The position numbers and the translations under genes were made by a program. A stretch of DNA of 64,000 nt from Dietzia sp. JS16-p6b (GTDB taxonomy: Bacteria; Actinomycetota; Actinomycetes; Mycobacteriales; Mycobacteriaceae): NCBI RefSeq assembly GCF_003052165.1, contig NZ_CP024869.1, forward strand, positions 3,382,001-3,446,000. Direction: 5' to 3'. Every line of letters begins with the position of its first letter. Positions within the stretch are counted from its first letter, which is position 1. Below the pieces are notes generated by a model. That model saw only the letters and a program-made list of their open reading frames with translations. It was not told the origin of the DNA and made no database searches. Of the stretch, positions 44,360 through 52,969 are shown in pieces.

Positions 44360-45754
44360 ATGCTTCTCGAGCGCATCTACGACGAGGACCTCGCCCAGGC
44401 CGGGTACTTCATCGGCTGCCAGGCCAGGAACGAGGCGATGGTGGTGGACGCCCGTCGTGACATCCGCGAGTACCTCGACCTGGCCGACCGTCACGGCATG
44501 ACCATCACCGCGGTGACCGAGACCCACATCCACGCCGACTACCTCTCCGGCACCCGCGAGCTCGCCGAGGCGACCGGCGCGACCGTCTACGTCTCGGGGG
44601 AGGGCGGCGACGACTGGCAGTACGGTTTCGAGGCCGAGCGGCTGCACCACGGGGACCGGCTCACGCTGGGCAACATCACGGTCGAGGCCGTGCACACCCC
44701 GGGCCACACCCCGGAGCACCTGTCCTTCCTCGTCACCGACGGCGCCTTCGCTGATACCCCCGGCTACATGCTGACCGGCGACTTCGTCTTCGCCGGCGAT
44801 CTCGGTCGACCGGATCTGCTCGACGAGGCCGCGGGCGGGATCGACACGCGCTTCGCCGGCGCCACGCAGATCTTCCGCAGCCTGAAGGAGTCGTTCGTCT
44901 CCCTGCCCGACCACGTCCAGGTCTTCCCGGGCCACGGCTCCGGCAGCGCCTGCGGCAAGGCCCTCGGTGCACTTCCGTCGACCAGCGTCGGTTACGAGCG
45001 TCGCTACGCCTGGTGGGCGGGGTACGTCAGCGACGACGACGAGGAGGGCTTCGTCTCCGAGCTGCTCGACGGCCAGCCGGACGCGCACGCGTACTTCGGT
45101 CGGATGAAGCGGCAGAACAAAGAGGGCCCGGCGGTGCTCGGGCCATTGGCCCCCCTGCGCGAGTACGGCATCTCCGAGCTGGCCGACGCGCTGGAGGCGA
45201 ACGACGTCGTCGTCGTCGACACCCGCGGCCAGGACGAGGTCCACGCCGGCACCGTCCCCGGGGCGCTCAACGTCCCCGGCGTCGACAAGGCCGCCTCCTT
45301 CGGCGCCTGGGTCTACGACCCCGAGAAGGAGGACACGCCGATCGTCGTCCTCGCCGAGGGACCCGAGACGGCCGAGACGATGCGGGATCACCTGCTGCGC
45401 GTCGGCATCGACACGGTCACCGGTTACACGACCACCTTCGAGGGGCTGCCGATGACGATCCCCGAGATGATCGGACCCGACGAGCTGGCCTCGTACGACG
45501 CCGCGATGGTCCTGGACATCCGCAACAAGACCGAGCACGCCGACGGCCACATCCCGGGCTCCGAGCAGCTCAGCGGCGGCCGGGTCCTGTGGAACCTCGA
45601 CCGGCTGCCGACCGACGGGCCGATCGTCACGTACTGCCAGAGCGGCGTGCGCAACTCGGTCGCGGCCAGCGCCCTCCGCCGCGCCGGCTACCGCGTGGTC
45701 GAGCTCGAGGGCAGCTTCGCGGGCTGGTCCGAACGCAACCTCGTCCCCGCCTGA
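44360..45754 (+). CDS. CstB-like persulfide dioxygenase-rhodanese fusion
   Basis: 464 residues in three parts: a metallo-beta-lactamase domain with THIHADY (H56, H58, D60), TPGHTPEH, LTGDFVFAGDLGRPD and FPGHGSG; a rhodanese-like domain (about 275-345) whose active loop lacks cysteine; and a C-terminal rhodanese with CQSGVR, catalytic C426. This is the CstB order. It oxidises low-molecular-weight persulfides to sulfite or thiosulfate with iron and O2. AAGGAGAT lies before the ATG. With the rhodanese and TauE genes downstream it forms a persulfide detoxification unit. Confidence 0.92.
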   Translation: MLLERIYDEDLAQAGYFIGCQARNEAMVVDARRDIREYLDLADRHGMTITAVTETHIHADYLSGTRELAEATGATVYVSGEGGDDWQYGFEAERLHHGDRLTLGNITVEAVHTPGHTPEHLSFLVTDGAFADTPGYMLTGDFVFAGDLGRPDLLDEAAGGIDTRFAGATQIFRSLKESFVSLPDHVQVFPGHGSGSACGKALGALPSTSVGYERRYAWWAGYVSDDDEEGFVSELLDGQPDAHAYFGRMKRQNKEGPAVLGPLAPLREYGISELADALEANDVVVVDTRGQDEVHAGTVPGALNVPGVDKAASFGAWVYDPEKEDTPIVVLAEGPETAETMRDHLLRVGIDTVTGYTTTFEGLPMTIPEMIGPDELASYDAAMVLDIRNKTEHADGHIPGSEQLSGGRVLWNLDRLPTDGPIVTYCQSGVRNSVAASALRRAGYRVVELEGSFAGWSERNLVPA

Positions 45755-45772
45755 GCGGACCCACCCCACACC

Positions 45773-45803
45773 CCGGGGGCCGGACCACCCGTCCGGCCCC
45801 CGG
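45773..45803 (+). terminator. Strong stem-loop after the persulfide dioxygenase
   Basis: CCGGGGGCCGGAC and its exact inverse form a 13-base-pair stem around a 5-base loop, beginning 18 bases after the stop. No U-tract follows, as is common in high-GC actinobacteria. It would end or weaken transcription before the rhodanese gene, or stabilise the upstream message. Confidence 0.7.
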
Positions 45804-45860
45804 CTCCGCGGCGACCCGCCGCCACTCCCACTCGACACAGGAAAGGGCTGACACCACCCG

Positions 45861-46457
45861 ATGCTCTCCACCCTCACCAACGCCCCGACCATCGCCCCCG
45901 CCGACCTGCGCGACGCGTTGGACTCCGACACCCCGCCCACCGTGATCGACGTGCGAACCGGCGCCGAGTTCTCCGCGCTCCACGTCCGCGGCTCCTACAA
46001 CGTGCCGCTGCCCCTGCTCGCGGAGCACGGCGAGGAGTTCGCCTCCCGCCTGCCCGGGCAGGTCGTGTTGATCTGCCAGTCGGGCAACCGCGCCCGCCAG
46101 GCCGGTGAACGACTCGAGGCCGTGGGGGTCGACCCCGACTCGGTGACCGTCCTCGACGGCGGGATCGCCGCGTTCGAGTCCGCCGGTGGCGAGATCGTCC
46201 GCGGAAAGGGCGTCTGGGCGATGGACAGACAGGTCCGGATGGTCGCCGGCTCGCTCGTCCTGGCCGGCGTCACCGCATCCACGCTCGCCTCGCCGAAGTT
46301 CGCCTACTTGGCGGGAGCGATCGGCGCCGGGCTCACGTACTCCGCCGCGAGCAACTCCTGCGCCATGGCCGCGGCCCTGGCCCGGATGCCGTGGAACCGC
46401 TCGGCCGACGAGCCCGGTCTCGGGTCCGTCCTGGACTCCCTACCCACCCGCCCCTGA
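45861..46457 (+). CDS. Rhodanese with C-terminal membrane (DUF2892-like) segment
   Basis: 198 residues. Rhodanese domain with VIDVRTGAEFSALHV and active loop CQSGNR (C72), then two hydrophobic segments (MVAGSLVLAGVTASTLASP, YLAGAIGAGLTYSAASNSC). It moves sulfane sulfur at the membrane. The cysteine in the second helix region may be a second sulfur carrier site. It lies between the CstB-like gene and the TauE exporter. Confidence 0.88.
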   Translation: MLSTLTNAPTIAPADLRDALDSDTPPTVIDVRTGAEFSALHVRGSYNVPLPLLAEHGEEFASRLPGQVVLICQSGNRARQAGERLEAVGVDPDSVTVLDGGIAAFESAGGEIVRGKGVWAMDRQVRMVAGSLVLAGVTASTLASPKFAYLAGAIGAGLTYSAASNSCAMAAALARMPWNRSADEPGLGSVLDSLPTRP

Positions 46458-46499
46458 TCCACCGCGACCCCGGCGCCCCCGCCGGAGAAAGGCACTGCC

Positions 46500-47399
46500 A
46501 TGGAGATCACCCTGATCATCGTCGTGGCGCTGGCCGTCCTGGTCGGCCTGTCCCTGGGCCTGCTCGGCGGGGGCGGCTCCATCCTCGTCGTCCCACTGCT
46601 CACCTACATCGGCGGACTCGACCCCAAGGAGGCCATCGCCACCTCACTGTTCGTCGTGGGCGCCACCTCGCTGGTCAGCCTCATCGGCCACGCCCGGAAG
46701 GGCAACGTCCGGTGGCGGACGGGCCTGATCTTCGGCGCGGCCGGCATGGTGGGCGCGTTCCTCGGCGGCCTGGCCGGCGGCTACATCCCCGGCACCGTCC
46801 TCATGGTCGCCTTCGCGATCATGATGATCGCCACCGCCGGCGCGATGATCCGGGGCCGCAGGGACCGCAACGGTCAGGCCCCGTCGACCCAGTCGCACCA
46901 CCACCCGCTCTGGCGGATCCTCCTCGACGGACTCGTCGTGGGCGCCGCGACCGGGCTGGTCGGCGCGGGCGGTGGCTTCCTCGTCGTCCCGGCCCTCGTC
47001 CTGCTGGCCGGGCTGCCGATGACCGCCGCGGTGGGCACCTCGCTGCTGGTCATCGCGATGAAGTCCTTCGCCGGCCTCGGCGGCTACCTCACCACGGTCA
47101 GCCTGGACTGGCCTCTCGTGGTCGCGGTCACCGCCGCCGCGGTGGCCGGGTCGTTCGTCGGGATCCGGCTCACCTCGGTGGTGCCGGAGAAGGCCCTTCG
47201 GAAGGGCTTCGGGTACTTCGTCCTGCTCATGGGCGCGGTGGTCCTGTCCCAGGAACTGCCCTTCCCGGCCGCGCCGATCATCCTCGGCACCGTCGTGGTC
47301 CTGGCCACGGCGGCGATGGCCTGCCTCCTCGCCGCGCGGGACCGATGCCCGCTGCGGTCCCGTCGTCCCGCTGCCACGCCGGCCGCGACACCGGCCTGA
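46500..47399 (+). CDS. TauE/SafE-family sulfite or sulfonate exporter
   Basis: 299 residues, about eight membrane helices in two halves, each with the family motif: LGLLGGGGSILVVPLL and TGLVGAGGGFLVVPALV. GTSLFVVG/GTSLLVIAMKS repeats also fit. Context suggests removal of sulfite made by the dioxygenase. 42 bases downstream of the rhodanese on the same strand. The ATG follows GGAGAAAGG. Confidence 0.88.
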   Translation: MEITLIIVVALAVLVGLSLGLLGGGGSILVVPLLTYIGGLDPKEAIATSLFVVGATSLVSLIGHARKGNVRWRTGLIFGAAGMVGAFLGGLAGGYIPGTVLMVAFAIMMIATAGAMIRGRRDRNGQAPSTQSHHHPLWRILLDGLVVGAATGLVGAGGGFLVVPALVLLAGLPMTAAVGTSLLVIAMKSFAGLGGYLTTVSLDWPLVVAVTAAAVAGSFVGIRLTSVVPEKALRKGFGYFVLLMGAVVLSQELPFPAAPIILGTVVVLATAAMACLLAARDRCPLRSRRPAATPAATPA

Positions 47400-47460
47400 A
47401 CTCGACGGCCGGTTGCCCGCCCGGTTGCCCTGACCGCGCCGTACGCGCACGATGCGCGGC

Positions 47461-48006
47461 ATGGACTCCACTCTGCTCTGGGACGGCTGGGACCCGATCG
47501 TCCACTCCGTCGTGATGGTCGCCTGCGGATTCGTCGCCCTGGTCCTCATCCTCCGGGTGTCCGGGCCCCGCACGATGGCCAAGATGACCCCCCTCGACTT
47601 CATCGTCGCCGTCACCATCGGGTCGGCGTTCGGCCGGACCCTCACCGCGACCGAGGTGCCGCTCGTCCAGACGGTGCTGGTCGTGGCGCTGCTCGTCGGT
47701 ATCCAATGGCTGTTCGCCGCGGTCCGTGCACGGTCACCGCGGGTCAGGTCGCTGCTGGACAGCCCGCCGGTCCTCCTCTACTACCAGGGCCGGATGCAGG
47801 GCCGGGCCCTACGGAGCCACCGCCTCCTCGAGGACGATGTCCACACCGCGGCCCGGCAATCCGGGAAGGGATCGCTCGAGGAGGTCGCAGCGGTGATCCT
47901 CCAGCAGGACGGCAGCCTGGGGGTGATCGGCCGGGACGATCTGGGCGACGCCTCGAGCCTGCTGCCGTTCACCGGCCGACCCGACATCCGGGACAACGAG
48001 GGGTGA
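47461..48006 (+). CDS. DUF421 (YetF-like) membrane protein
   Basis: 181 residues; an ATG at 47452 is an alternative start. Two to three N-terminal helices (HSVVMVACGFVALVLIL, LDFIVAVTIGSAFGR), then the DUF421 cytoplasmic domain: PPVLLYYQGRMQGRALRSHR, LLEDDVHTAARQSG and VILQQDGSLGVI. Function unknown in the family; some Bacillus members are sporulation-related. 61 bases downstream of TauE, perhaps unrelated. Confidence 0.8.
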   Translation: MDSTLLWDGWDPIVHSVVMVACGFVALVLILRVSGPRTMAKMTPLDFIVAVTIGSAFGRTLTATEVPLVQTVLVVALLVGIQWLFAAVRARSPRVRSLLDSPPVLLYYQGRMQGRALRSHRLLEDDVHTAARQSGKGSLEEVAAVILQQDGSLGVIGRDDLGDASSLLPFTGRPDIRDNEG

Positions 48007-48084
48007 GGGGTCCGCCCGGGACCGGTGGCGTGAGGAATATCACATAGTTACCGTGGCCCAACGGTGTTAAACGGAGGCGGAGCC

Positions 48085-48975
48085 ATGGATCAGTTCAACC
48101 GGAGGGCCTTCCTGGCGCGAGCGTCTCTCCTCGGCGCATTCGTGGGCGCGGGCGTCTCGTTCCCGGGAGCCCTGAACCACTCGATGCGACTCGTGGGACG
48201 GGCGAACGCCCAGGCCACCGGCAGCGCGGTCCTCGACGCGGTCGAGGAGTTCTCCCTGGACACCATGCGCGCACTGTGCGTGATGGTCATGCCCGGGCCC
48301 GACGAATGGTCGAGACAGCAGGGCACGCCACGCGAGGACCCCGGGCCGATCGAGGTCGGCGGTGGTGAGTTCATGAAGGACCTGTTCGACAACTATCTCG
48401 CGATGGGCGACCAACTCGCGCGACCTCTCGCCCTGGGTATGGGAACCGCGCTGGCGGACATGGGCATACCGGCTGAGCCCTTCCTGGGTCTGAGCGAGCC
48501 CGACGGTCGCCGCATCGACGAGGTGCTCGGATACGTCTACAGCGATCGCGTGCTCCCGCTGTCCCTGCCCGTCGCCCTGGTCCTCAACACCGGCGCGCTG
48601 CTCGTCAATCCCGGTTCGATCACCGGCCCCCTCGGATCGCCGTTCTCCCGGTTGTCGCTCGGGGACAAGTGCCGCGTCCTCGAGGGCATCGAGGGTCCCG
48701 TCCCTGAGCTCATCGCGATCGTCGACGGATCATTGCCCGCCCCCCTGCGCGGCTCCGCCTCGGGCTTCCTCCGGTTCGCCGGCGGGATCATGCTCCAGGC
48801 CGCCGCGTTCGGTGTGTACTCCGAGCAGAACACCTTCAATCGGCAGACGAGGACGGTGGAGCCGCGCCCGGTCCCCTGGGAGCTCACCGGGTTCCGGCCC
48901 ACGGGCCTGGTCGACGGCCACCCCGAGTTCGTCGGGTACTACCAGAACCGCACGGAGGTGCCTGCGGATGCGTGA
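48085..48975 (+). CDS. TAT-signal partner protein of GMC oxidoreductase
   Basis: 296 residues. NRRAFLARASLLGAFVGAGV is a twin-arginine signal peptide. The mature part is helical with no metal motif I can see; position and size resemble the small subunit (gluconate 2-dehydrogenase subunit 3-like) that accompanies membrane GMC dehydrogenases. GGAGGCGGAGCC precedes the ATG. It overlaps the GMC gene by 8 bases. It probably carries the signal-less oxidoreductase across the membrane. Confidence 0.72.
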   Translation: MDQFNRRAFLARASLLGAFVGAGVSFPGALNHSMRLVGRANAQATGSAVLDAVEEFSLDTMRALCVMVMPGPDEWSRQQGTPREDPGPIEVGGGEFMKDLFDNYLAMGDQLARPLALGMGTALADMGIPAEPFLGLSEPDGRRIDEVLGYVYSDRVLPLSLPVALVLNTGALLVNPGSITGPLGSPFSRLSLGDKCRVLEGIEGPVPELIAIVDGSLPAPLRGSASGFLRFAGGIMLQAAAFGVYSEQNTFNRQTRTVEPRPVPWELTGFRPTGLVDGHPEFVGYYQNRTEVPADA

Positions 48976-50743
48976 CGTCATCGTCATCGGAGCGGGGGGC
49001 GGTGGCCCGGTCGTGGCCGCCGAACTGGCCGGGCGGGGCCTCGACGTCCTGATCCTGGAGGGCGGCCCCCGGCACGCCGATCCCGAGAACCAGTGGTCCC
49101 ACGCCGAGAACGACGCCAACAACCCGAACAACGGCTTCCTCCGGTTCGGACCCGAGGACCGCGACAAGCCCGCGTGGTTCCGGGAATGGACGGACAACCT
49201 GTTCATCTGGCAGCTGTCCGGTGTCGGTGGGACCACCCAGCACTACTACGGCAACAGCCCCCGCCCCATGCCCGGCGCGTTCCGCGGGTACACCGGTGCC
49301 GACGCCGGAGAGTACGACACCGCCCACCTCTTCCCGTTCAGCTACGAGGAGTTGGTGCCCTACCTGGAATGGGTCGAGGACACCCTCCCGGTGGAGACCG
49401 CGGCGATGGGGACGAAGGAGGAGCTGACCTTCCGGGGATGCGAGGGCATCGGTCTCCCGGTCCAGACCTCCCGGAACATCACCCGGCCGGCGTTCCGACC
49501 GCAGCAGAACGCGATCCTCCAACCCGGGGGCAACTCGGGACGGACGGACGACGCCAACCTCCTCACCTACCCGCAGGCGACCGGCTGCACCTTCTGCGGC
49601 CATTGCTTCCAGGGGTGCTACGTGCCCAGGCGGGCGCCGAGGAACCAGTACGCCAAGCGCTCCACGGACAACAGCTACGTCCCGCTCGGCCTGGCGGCGG
49701 ACGCGGTCCGCCCCGGGGGGCGGGCGTTCGAGCTGATCGCGGACAGCTTCGTCCAGCGGATCCACCACGAGCAGGAGGGCCCGCACAGCGTCGCCCGGGG
49801 CGTGACCTGGCGCAACAACACCACCGGGGAGGTCTTCTCCGAGGACGCCCGGGTCGTGGTCCTGGCCGGAGGGGTGACGGAGAGCCCGCGACTGTGGTTC
49901 AACAGCGGGCTACCCAACCCGAACGACTGGGTCGGTCGCGGCCACACCGACCACCACTTCGACTGGGTGGTGGGCAGCTTCGACGAGTACACGGGCAACT
50001 CCAAGGGCGCCAACTCGGCCGCGCGGATGGACTGGCCGGGTCGCGGAGGGATGGAGAACGTCGGGCTGGGCCCGGCGATCCAGGCCTTCACGCTCTCCCT
50101 CTCGGACTCAGGGGTGCGCGGGGTCTACGACAACGGCCGGGGCCTGTACGGGCCGTGGGACGGGCCGTCGGGCCGACTTGTGGGCAACGAGCTCAAGGAC
50201 CTCATGATGGGCGGGATCGACACCCTGCTCAACTTCCTCGTGATCACCGACGACCACGTGCAGTCGAGGAACCGGATCACCCCGTCCCTCTTCCCCGCCG
50301 ACGAGAACGGCGCGCCCGCCAAGGTGGACGTGACCCTGCGCGACCGCTCCCCCAGAACGCAGGAGAACCGGGAGTTCATGGTGCACAAGTCCGTGGAGAT
50401 CATGCGGGCCGCCGGGGCGAAGAAGGTGTACCGGCTCGACTGGGCGCCGCTGCTGCTCCACGTGCACTCGTCGATGCGGATGGGTGAGTCCGACCAGAAT
50501 TCGGTGCTCGACGCCAACGCCGAGGCCCGGTGGGTCAAGCGATTGTTCATCGCGGACAACTCGGCCCTCGCCAACGCACTCGGCGGACCCAACCCGACCC
50601 TGACCACCCAGGCGCTCGCCACCCGCACGGCGGAGAAGATATTCCAGCTGTACTTCGGCGGGGACCCGTGGGTGCGCGCCGAGGCACCGGTGGTCAGCAC
50701 GGATCCCAGGATCTCCGCGCGCATGAACGCGATGGGACTCTGA
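48968..50743 (+). CDS. GMC-family FAD oxidoreductase
   Basis: 591 residues. VIVIGAGGGGPVVAAELAGR is the FAD Rossmann motif at the very start, so no own signal peptide. GTTQHYYGNSPR and the C-terminal HVHSSMRMG (catalytic His region) and NPTLTTQALATRTAE are GMC signatures. TGCTFCGHCFQGCYVPRR (about 205-222) has four cysteines, seen in dehydrogenases of this kind. It oxidises an alcohol; substrate unknown. The ATG lies inside the partner gene. Confidence 0.88.
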   Translation: MRDVIVIGAGGGGPVVAAELAGRGLDVLILEGGPRHADPENQWSHAENDANNPNNGFLRFGPEDRDKPAWFREWTDNLFIWQLSGVGGTTQHYYGNSPRPMPGAFRGYTGADAGEYDTAHLFPFSYEELVPYLEWVEDTLPVETAAMGTKEELTFRGCEGIGLPVQTSRNITRPAFRPQQNAILQPGGNSGRTDDANLLTYPQATGCTFCGHCFQGCYVPRRAPRNQYAKRSTDNSYVPLGLAADAVRPGGRAFELIADSFVQRIHHEQEGPHSVARGVTWRNNTTGEVFSEDARVVVLAGGVTESPRLWFNSGLPNPNDWVGRGHTDHHFDWVVGSFDEYTGNSKGANSAARMDWPGRGGMENVGLGPAIQAFTLSLSDSGVRGVYDNGRGLYGPWDGPSGRLVGNELKDLMMGGIDTLLNFLVITDDHVQSRNRITPSLFPADENGAPAKVDVTLRDRSPRTQENREFMVHKSVEIMRAAGAKKVYRLDWAPLLLHVHSSMRMGESDQNSVLDANAEARWVKRLFIADNSALANALGGPNPTLTTQALATRTAEKIFQLYFGGDPWVRAEAPVVSTDPRISARMNAMGL

Positions 50744-50846
50744 ACGGGCACTCTCCGGTCGCCCCCCCGGCCCCGTTCGCCTCTCCACACGGACACGGAG
50801 TGATAGTTTTCCTTCATCTCCGGTCGTCGCGTCGGGAAGGCAAGCC

Positions 50847-51833
50847 ATGTGCACGAGAACCCTCTGGTCCCCCTCCGAGAACCTTGTCCTGGCCGGCCGC
50901 ACCATGGACTACGAGGTCGATCTGCGGACCAACCTCTGGGCGTTCCCGCGGGGCATGACCCGCGACAACGGCGTGGACGACAGTCTGACCTGGACCTCGA
51001 CGTACGGCAGCGTGGTGGCCGCGGCCTATGACCTCGCGAGCACCGACGGGATCAACGAGGCGGGCCTGGCGGGACATCTGCTGTGGTTGGCGGAGTCCGA
51101 TTACGGCGACCGCGACCCGGAGCGTCCGGCGCTGAGCGCCTCGGCGTGGGTGCAGTACATGCTGGACAACTTCTCCACCGTCGCCGACGCCGTGGACTGG
51201 ATGCGGCGGTCCCGGGTCCAGATCCGGACGTCCGGGGATCCGGTCACCGGCGCGACCGTCACCGTTCACCTGACGCTCGACGACCGCAGCGGGGACTCGG
51301 CGATCATCGAGTACACCGACGGCGAACCCCACATCTGGCACGACCGGTCCTACACGGTGATGACCAACTCGCCCCCGTTCGCCGAGCAACTCGACCGTCT
51401 GCGGGAGATCGAAGGTTTCGGCGGTGACCGCCCCCTGCCCGGCGGCACGGACGCCGACGAGCGTTTCGCCCGCGCGGCCTACTACCTGGACCGGCTCCCG
51501 GCGCCCACCGACCGGACGGGGGCGGTCGCGGAGTTGCTGAGCGTGATGCGCAACGCGTCGCAGCCGTTCCGCACGCCGGAACCGGGCCATCCGAACGCCT
51601 CCACGACTCTGTGGCGGACCATCACCGACCACGTCGACGGCGTGTACGTCTTCGAGGACACCAGTCGGCCCAACATCGTCTGGACCCGGTTGGACGCACT
51701 CGACCTGTCCGAGGGCGCACCGGTCCGCAAACTCGATCTGGTCGCCGACACCGGGCTCGAGGGCGGACTGGTCGGGGAGGTCAGCGCGCACTTCGAGGTG
51801 GCGGCGCCGATGGAGTTCCTCCGCGCGTCCTGA
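50847..51833 (+). CDS. Linear amide C-N hydrolase (choloylglycine hydrolase/penicillin V acylase-like)
   Basis: 328 residues, Ntn-hydrolase family. The nucleophile is C2, exposed after Met removal; R18 and D21 (GRTMDYE) and N174 (MTNSP) match the bile-salt hydrolase/penicillin acylase active site. No signal peptide, so cytoplasmic. Targets in actinobacteria may be N-acyl homoserine lactones or N-acyl amides. The start must be this ATG since the cysteine follows it directly. Transcribed alone 103 bases after the GMC gene. Confidence 0.88.
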   Translation: MCTRTLWSPSENLVLAGRTMDYEVDLRTNLWAFPRGMTRDNGVDDSLTWTSTYGSVVAAAYDLASTDGINEAGLAGHLLWLAESDYGDRDPERPALSASAWVQYMLDNFSTVADAVDWMRRSRVQIRTSGDPVTGATVTVHLTLDDRSGDSAIIEYTDGEPHIWHDRSYTVMTNSPPFAEQLDRLREIEGFGGDRPLPGGTDADERFARAAYYLDRLPAPTDRTGAVAELLSVMRNASQPFRTPEPGHPNASTTLWRTITDHVDGVYVFEDTSRPNIVWTRLDALDLSEGAPVRKLDLVADTGLEGGLVGEVSAHFEVAAPMEFLRAS

Positions 51834-51985
51834 GCAGGGGACGGTCCCCGTGGGCGACCGGCCCCGCACCCCGCGAGGAGAGTCCGGGGTCACGCGGGCG
51901 GCACGACCCGGTACCCTCATGTGCCAGCACTGTTAACGCATCCGGCCCCTCACGCTCACCCGTGACCGTAGACAAGGCATGGCAC

Positions 51986-52969
51986 ATGGCATTCTCACGC
52001 GCGAAGCTCTTCACCGGACTGGTGGCCACCTCGGCGCTCGTCCTCGCAGGCTGCACAGGCGGCACCGAGGACGGCACGGCCGGTGACGGCGGGGAGTCGT
52101 ACACGATCGGCATCAACCAGCTCGTCCAGCACCCGGCGCTCGACGCGGCCACCGCGGGCTTCAAAGAGGCCTTCGCCGACGCCGGCGTCGAGGTGGAGTT
52201 CAAGGAGCAGAACGCCAACGGCGAGCAGGGCACCGCCCTGACCATCGCGCAGCAGTTCGCCGCCGACGACCTGGACCTCGCCCTGGCGGTGGCGACCCCG
52301 GCCGCCCAGGCCATGGCCCAGAACATCATCAACATCCCACTGCTGTTCACCGCGGTCACCGACCCGGTCTCGGCCGAGCTCGTCGACTCCATGGAGGAGC
52401 CGGGCGCCAACGTCACCGGCACCTCGGACGCGGCCCCGATCGACGAGCAGCTCGAACTGCTCAAGCAGATCGTCCCCGACGCCGAGCGCGTCGGCATCGT
52501 CTACGCCTCCGGGGAGGTCAACTCCCAGGTCCAGGTGGACCAGGCCGAGGAGGCCGCCGGACCGCTCGACCTGGAGATCGTCACCCAGACCGTGACCTCG
52601 GTCAACGAGATCCAGCAGGCCGTCGAGGCCCTCGGCGACGTCGACGCGATCTACGTCCCGACCGACAACATGGTCGTCTCCGGTATCGCCGCACTCGTCC
52701 AGGTGGCGGAGACCAAGCAGATCCCCGTGATCGCCGCGGAGGAGGGCACCGTCGAGGGCGGGGCCGTCGCCACCCTGGGCATCGACTACACCGAGCTCGG
52801 CCGCCAGACGGGCGAGATGGCGCTGCGCATCCTGCGCGACGGCGAGGACCCCGCCACCATGCCGGTCGAGACCGCTGCCGAGTTCACCTACGTCGTCAAC
52901 GAGGACGCCGCCGAGCGCCAGGGCGTGACCATCCCGGAGGACATCCTCGCCGAGGCTGAGAAGAAGTGA
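51986..52969 (+). CDS. ABC importer substrate-binding lipoprotein (PF04392-type)
   Basis: 327 residues. Lipobox LVLAGC at about residue 21. IGINQLVQHPALDAATAGFK and FKEQNANGEQGTALTIAQQF, then PLLFTAVTDPVSAELV, are typical of the PF04392 family (tryptophan/tyrosine-type or unknown ligands, often next to a two-gene importer). It delivers a ligand to the permease whose GTG overlaps its stop. A longer upstream frame was rejected, as it lacks the signal peptide position. Confidence 0.9.
   Translation: MAFSRAKLFTGLVATSALVLAGCTGGTEDGTAGDGGESYTIGINQLVQHPALDAATAGFKEAFADAGVEVEFKEQNANGEQGTALTIAQQFAADDLDLALAVATPAAQAMAQNIINIPLLFTAVTDPVSAELVDSMEEPGANVTGTSDAAPIDEQLELLKQIVPDAERVGIVYASGEVNSQVQVDQAEEAAGPLDLEIVTQTVTSVNEIQQAVEALGDVDAIYVPTDNMVVSGIAALVQVAETKQIPVIAAEEGTVEGGAVATLGIDYTELGRQTGEMALRILRDGEDPATMPVETAAEFTYVVNEDAAERQGVTIPEDILAEAEKK

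Noticed and set aside
43961-45940. 659-codon minus-strand frame opposite the persulfide dioxygenase
   Set aside because: Shadow of a gene with clear catalytic motifs; no domain in the antisense translation.
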